Origin: Ilumatobacteraceae bacterium
GTDB lineage: Bacteria; Actinomycetota; Acidimicrobiia; Acidimicrobiales; Ilumatobacteraceae
Length of the DNA stretch: 7,074 nt
Direction: 5' to 3'
NCBI GenBank assembly: GCA_025456105.1
Contig: JALOLG010000070.1
Location: 1 to 7,074 of the forward strand
Positions 5,059-7,074 of this stretch are shown in pieces. The notes beneath the pieces are model-generated. The model made no database searches and was not told the DNA's origin. It worked only from the letters and a program-made list of their open reading frames with translations. Every line of letters starts with the position of its first letter. Positions within the stretch are counted from its first letter, which is position 1. A program made the translations under genes and the position numbers.

Positions 5059-5892
5059 GTGGGCAGCCTCCGTGCCCCGTTCGTCGCCGGCGTCGTCATG
5101 GCCGTCGTGGCGATGGCCGCCGGTGGCGCCGCGGTCGCAGTCGCGACGGGCGACAACCGCGGCACCATGGGGCTGCTGCTCGTGCCGGTGCTCCTCGTGC
5201 TGGTCGCGATCGCGAACCTGGTGGTGGGGTTCTTCGGACGCGACCACGAGTGGGGGCTGCTGGCCGCGATCGGCATCGGCACGACGCTCACCCTCGCGCT
5301 CGCCGTCGCGGTCGTCGCGCGGTGGGACGGCATCGGCACGCTGGCCATCCTGGTGATCGGACCGGCGCTCGGCGGCCTCAGTGGTGCCGTGGGACGGATC
5401 GCCTGGTTCGTCGGCGACTTCGCGTGCGCGATGAGCGGTCGGCCCACCAACGTCGAGCTGGTGGCCGAGCCCGACCTCACCCTCGCGACGGCAGGCCTCG
5501 ACGAGGTGGCCGAGCGCCATGCGCCGGGCGAGCCGGTGCTGGCACGCGCCGTCGGCGTCCAGGTCGGGCGCCTCCGCTACCGACGTGTCGGCGTGGTCGC
5601 CACCGAGCAGCGTCTGGTGATCGCCCCGCTCGGCGAGCACGCGGGCGACGACGTCGTGGTGATCGACGCCGACGCCCTCGCCCGTGCGTCCATCCGCAGC
5701 GAGGCGGCCGACGGCACCACCCGGCGGACCACCAACGTCGTCGACGACGCGATCCTCGTCGAACCGCGGGGCCGCGCGGCCGTCACGTTCGTGCTGCCGT
5801 ACGACCCGCCGAAGGCCGATGTGCGCACCGGGATCGGTGGACCGGCGGAGCTGCGCGAGTGGATCCGACGGCACACTGCCGCGTACGAGTGA
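5059..5892 (+). CDS. Unrecognised four-helix membrane protein with C-terminal PH-like domain
   Basis: The 277-residue product has two parts. Residues 7-29, 37-60, 66-87 and about 93-120 are hydrophobic and look like four membrane helices, rich in Ala, Val and Gly. Residues about 135-275 are soluble. RYRRVGVVATEQRLVIAPL (173-191), VVVIDADALARASIR (199-213), AILVEPRGRAAVTFVLPY (231-248) and a final helix ELREWIRRH (264-272) give the order of strands and closing helix seen in bacterial PH-like domains. That is a pattern judgement, not a proven match. I know of no named family. A membrane-surface sensing or scaffolding role is a guess. The GTG at 5059 lies four bases after the SDR stop, so it is probably co-translated. 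A frame-open region upstream to 4990 belongs to the SDR tail. Confidence 0.72.
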   Translation: MGSLRAPFVAGVVMAVVAMAAGGAAVAVATGDNRGTMGLLLVPVLLVLVAIANLVVGFFGRDHEWGLLAAIGIGTTLTLALAVAVVARWDGIGTLAILVIGPALGGLSGAVGRIAWFVGDFACAMSGRPTNVELVAEPDLTLATAGLDEVAERHAPGEPVLARAVGVQVGRLRYRRVGVVATEQRLVIAPLGEHAGDDVVVIDADALARASIRSEAADGTTRRTTNVVDDAILVEPRGRAAVTFVLPYDPPKADVRTGIGGPAELREWIRRHTAAYE

Positions 5893-5896
5893 CCGC

Positions 5897-6202
5897 TCAG
5901 ACGCCGAGCCGGCGCCCGAGGGCGCCGAGCACCATCAGCACGATCCCGAGGCTCATCACCATCCCGCCGACGACCGTGAGCGTGACGAGTGCGCCGAGAT
6001 CGGATGCGTCGTCCTGCGCCGTGGCGTCGGTGACCGTGCCCGAGGTGGCGTCGTCGACCTGGTCGAGCACGTCGACGAGGATCAGCACGACGCCCGTCCC
6101 CACGGCCGCCACGCCGACCACCAGCAGGACGACTCCCAGCCAGAACATGGGGGATCGCCGCCGACGAGGCGGGGGTGCGGACCCGAACGGCGACACCTGC
6201 AC
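5897..6202 (-). CDS. Small two-helix membrane protein, 101 residues
   Basis: The predicted protein starts with a short Pro-rich, basic tail (PPPRRRRSP, residues 10-18). Helix one spans about 20-43 (FWLGVVLLVVGVAAVGTGVV), followed by an acidic and Thr-rich loop (44-69, with eight Asp) and helix two at about 70-94. A basic end (GRRLGV) follows. By the positive-inside rule both termini should be cytoplasmic with the acidic loop outside. I do not recognise a family. The start is a GTG at 6200-6202, seven bases after a TACGGT box and without a Shine-Dalgarno sequence. GTG at 6196 and ATG at 6148 are alternatives; the latter would drop the basic tail. The gene converges with the membrane protein at 5059, with only four bases between stop codons, and diverges from the mannosidase gene. 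Confidence 0.65.
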   Translation of the reverse strand: MQVSPFGSAPPPRRRRSPMFWLGVVLLVVGVAAVGTGVVLILVDVLDQVDDATSGTVTDATAQDDASDLGALVTLTVVGGMVMSLGIVLMVLGALGRRLGV

Positions 6203-6209
6203 GAGCGGG

Positions 6210-6215
6210 ACCGTA
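6210..6215 (-). promoter_or_regulatory. Candidate -10 box for the two-helix protein
   Basis: TACGGT on the minus strand fits TANNNT and lies seven bases before the GTG at 6202. This spacing would place the transcript start at the start codon. No -35 element is evident. A short palindrome GCCGG-A-CCGGC (6216-6226) lies just upstream and could bind a regulator, but this is weak. Confidence 0.45.
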
Positions 6216-6248
6216 GCCGGACCGGCGAGCCCGACCCGCGGCGCTGAG

Positions 6249-6254
6249 TAGCGT
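6249..6254 (+). promoter_or_regulatory. Candidate -10 box for the alpha-mannosidase gene
   Basis: TAGCGT fits TANNNT and lies eight bases before the GTG at 6263, again consistent with a leaderless start. No Shine-Dalgarno sequence precedes that GTG and no -35 hexamer is clear. It is back to back with the box at 6210-6215 in a 60-base divergent region. Confidence 0.45.
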
Positions 6255-6262
6255 CGGTCGAC

Positions 6263-7074
6263 GTGCACGACGATCGCCGGCAGGTCGAGGCGCGCATCGA
6301 GCGCGAGGTGTGGGAGCGGGTGCTGCCACTCGTCCACCTCGACCGTCGACCGCTCGCCGTCGAGGCCGGCCCGAGCTGCGACGACCTCGCGCCGTTCGAG
6401 GTGGGTGACCGCTGGGGCCCGCCCTGGGGCACCACGTGGTTCCGGCTGCGGGGCGAGATCCCCGACGCCTGGTCGGGCGGTCGGATCGAGGCGGTCGTCG
6501 ACCTGGGCTTCCACGATCGCGCCGCCGGCTTCCAGTGCGAGGGACTCGTGGTGGATCCCGCCGGCCGACCGGTGCAGGGCATCCACCCGCGGCGCACGAA
6601 CGTTCCCGTCACCGATCCGCCGGGACCGTTCGAGCTGCTCGTGGAGGCCGCCTCGAACCCGTCGTTCCCGCAGTTCACCCCCTCCCCGCTCGGCGCACCC
6701 GACACGGCGGGCGACCGGCCGCTCTACCGGTTCCGGCGCGCCGAGCTCGTGCTCGTCGACAGCGAGGCCGAGGCGCTCGTGCACGACCTCGACGTGCTCG
6801 ACGGTCTCATGCGCACACTCGACATCGACGACCCGCGACGCGCCCGCCTGCTGCGACGGCTCGCCGACGCGCTCGACCGCGTCCCCGACATCGCGGCCGC
6901 ACGCCACGTCGTCGTCGATGCACTCACCACACCGGCCCGAGCGAGCGCACACCGCGTCGTCGCCACCGGGCACGCGCACATCGACACGGCCTGGTTGTGG
7001 CCGCTCCGTGAGACGGTGCGCAAGTGCACGCGCACCTTCGCGTCGGCCGTCGATCTCATGGACCGATACCCCGA
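6263..7074 (+). CDS. GH38 alpha-mannosidase, N-terminal 270 residues (gene runs off the window)
   Basis: The frame is open from a GTG at 6263 to the window end with no stop. WGPPWGTTWFRLRGEIP (51-67) belongs to the N-terminal beta-sandwich typical of bacterial family 38 alpha-mannosidases. Residues 236-247, GHAHIDTAWLWP, are the start of the catalytic domain, with His239 and Asp241 as the first two zinc ligands. RETVRKCTRTFASAVDLMDRYP (249-270) continues the conserved block. The remaining ligands and the nucleophile Asp would lie beyond the edge. Family members release alpha-linked mannose from glycans or manno-oligosaccharides. No signal peptide is seen, so a cytoplasmic enzyme is likely. 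Full-length relatives are usually around 1,000 residues, so only about a quarter is present. The gene is divergent from the small two-helix membrane protein. Confidence 0.93.
   Translation, partial: MHDDRRQVEARIEREVWERVLPLVHLDRRPLAVEAGPSCDDLAPFEVGDRWGPPWGTTWFRLRGEIPDAWSGGRIEAVVDLGFHDRAAGFQCEGLVVDPAGRPVQGIHPRRTNVPVTDPPGPFELLVEAASNPSFPQFTPSPLGAPDTAGDRPLYRFRRAELVLVDSEAEALVHDLDVLDGLMRTLDIDDPRRARLLRRLADALDRVPDIAAARHVVVDALTTPARASAHRVVATGHAHIDTAWLWPLRETVRKCTRTFASAVDLMDRYP

Noticed and set aside
5911..5926. GGCGCC-CGAG-GGCGCC hairpin as a terminator between the convergent genes.
   Set aside because: It lies inside the coding end of the two-helix protein and has no T-rich tail on either strand, so only high-GC pairing is supported.
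5897..6979. A 360-residue minus-strand reading of the two-helix protein extended across the GH38 gene.
   Set aside because: The extension is antisense to the conserved GH38 N-terminus. A start at 6202 behind a TANNNT box gives a plausible small membrane protein.

Overview
The window is about 7 kb of very GC-rich, gene-dense DNA from an actinomycete-type chromosome. Coding is tight, third codon positions are mostly G or C, and GTG starts are common. Several starts sit 6-8 bases after a TANNNT box, as in leaderless actinobacterial transcripts, and an actinobacterial-style oligoribonuclease is present. A member of the Acidimicrobiia or a related Actinomycetota lineage would fit, but the sequence alone does not fix the taxon. 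No tRNA, rRNA, CRISPR array, transposase or integrase is visible.

Left edge (1-383, minus strand): a 70-residue membrane-type small protein is followed by a strong intrinsic terminator. Next comes a C-rich, G-poor leader with a good Shine-Dalgarno site and the first 18 codons of another gene that leaves the window. This small-gene, terminator, small-gene layout differs from the metabolic genes to its right and is the least explained part of the window.

Centre-left (447-1960, plus strand): a membrane-anchored family 2 glycosyltransferase of the kind that modifies lipid or terpenoid acceptors, then a small VOC/glyoxalase-like protein. These converge on a minus-strand pair (1977-3552) made of oligoribonuclease (orn) and a PIG3-type quinone oxidoreductase, whose start lies one base after the orn stop.

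Centre-right (3587-5892, plus strand), divergent from orn: three tightly packed genes with 4-base gaps. They encode a poly-gamma-glutamate hydrolase-like zinc peptidase relative, a classical SDR oxidoreductase, and an unrecognised four-helix membrane protein with a C-terminal domain that looks PH-like. A perfect 11-bp inverted repeat lies across the divergent orn/hydrolase starts.

Right edge (5897-7074): a small two-helix membrane protein on the minus strand is divergent from the 5' part of a GH38 alpha-mannosidase gene that runs off the window. Both have GTG starts preceded by TANNNT boxes at leaderless spacing.

Most of the window looks like ordinary chromosomal metabolism. The genes do not form one obvious pathway. 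The points most worth following are the left-edge small-gene cassette, the PH-like membrane protein, and the orn/hydrolase divergent promoter.
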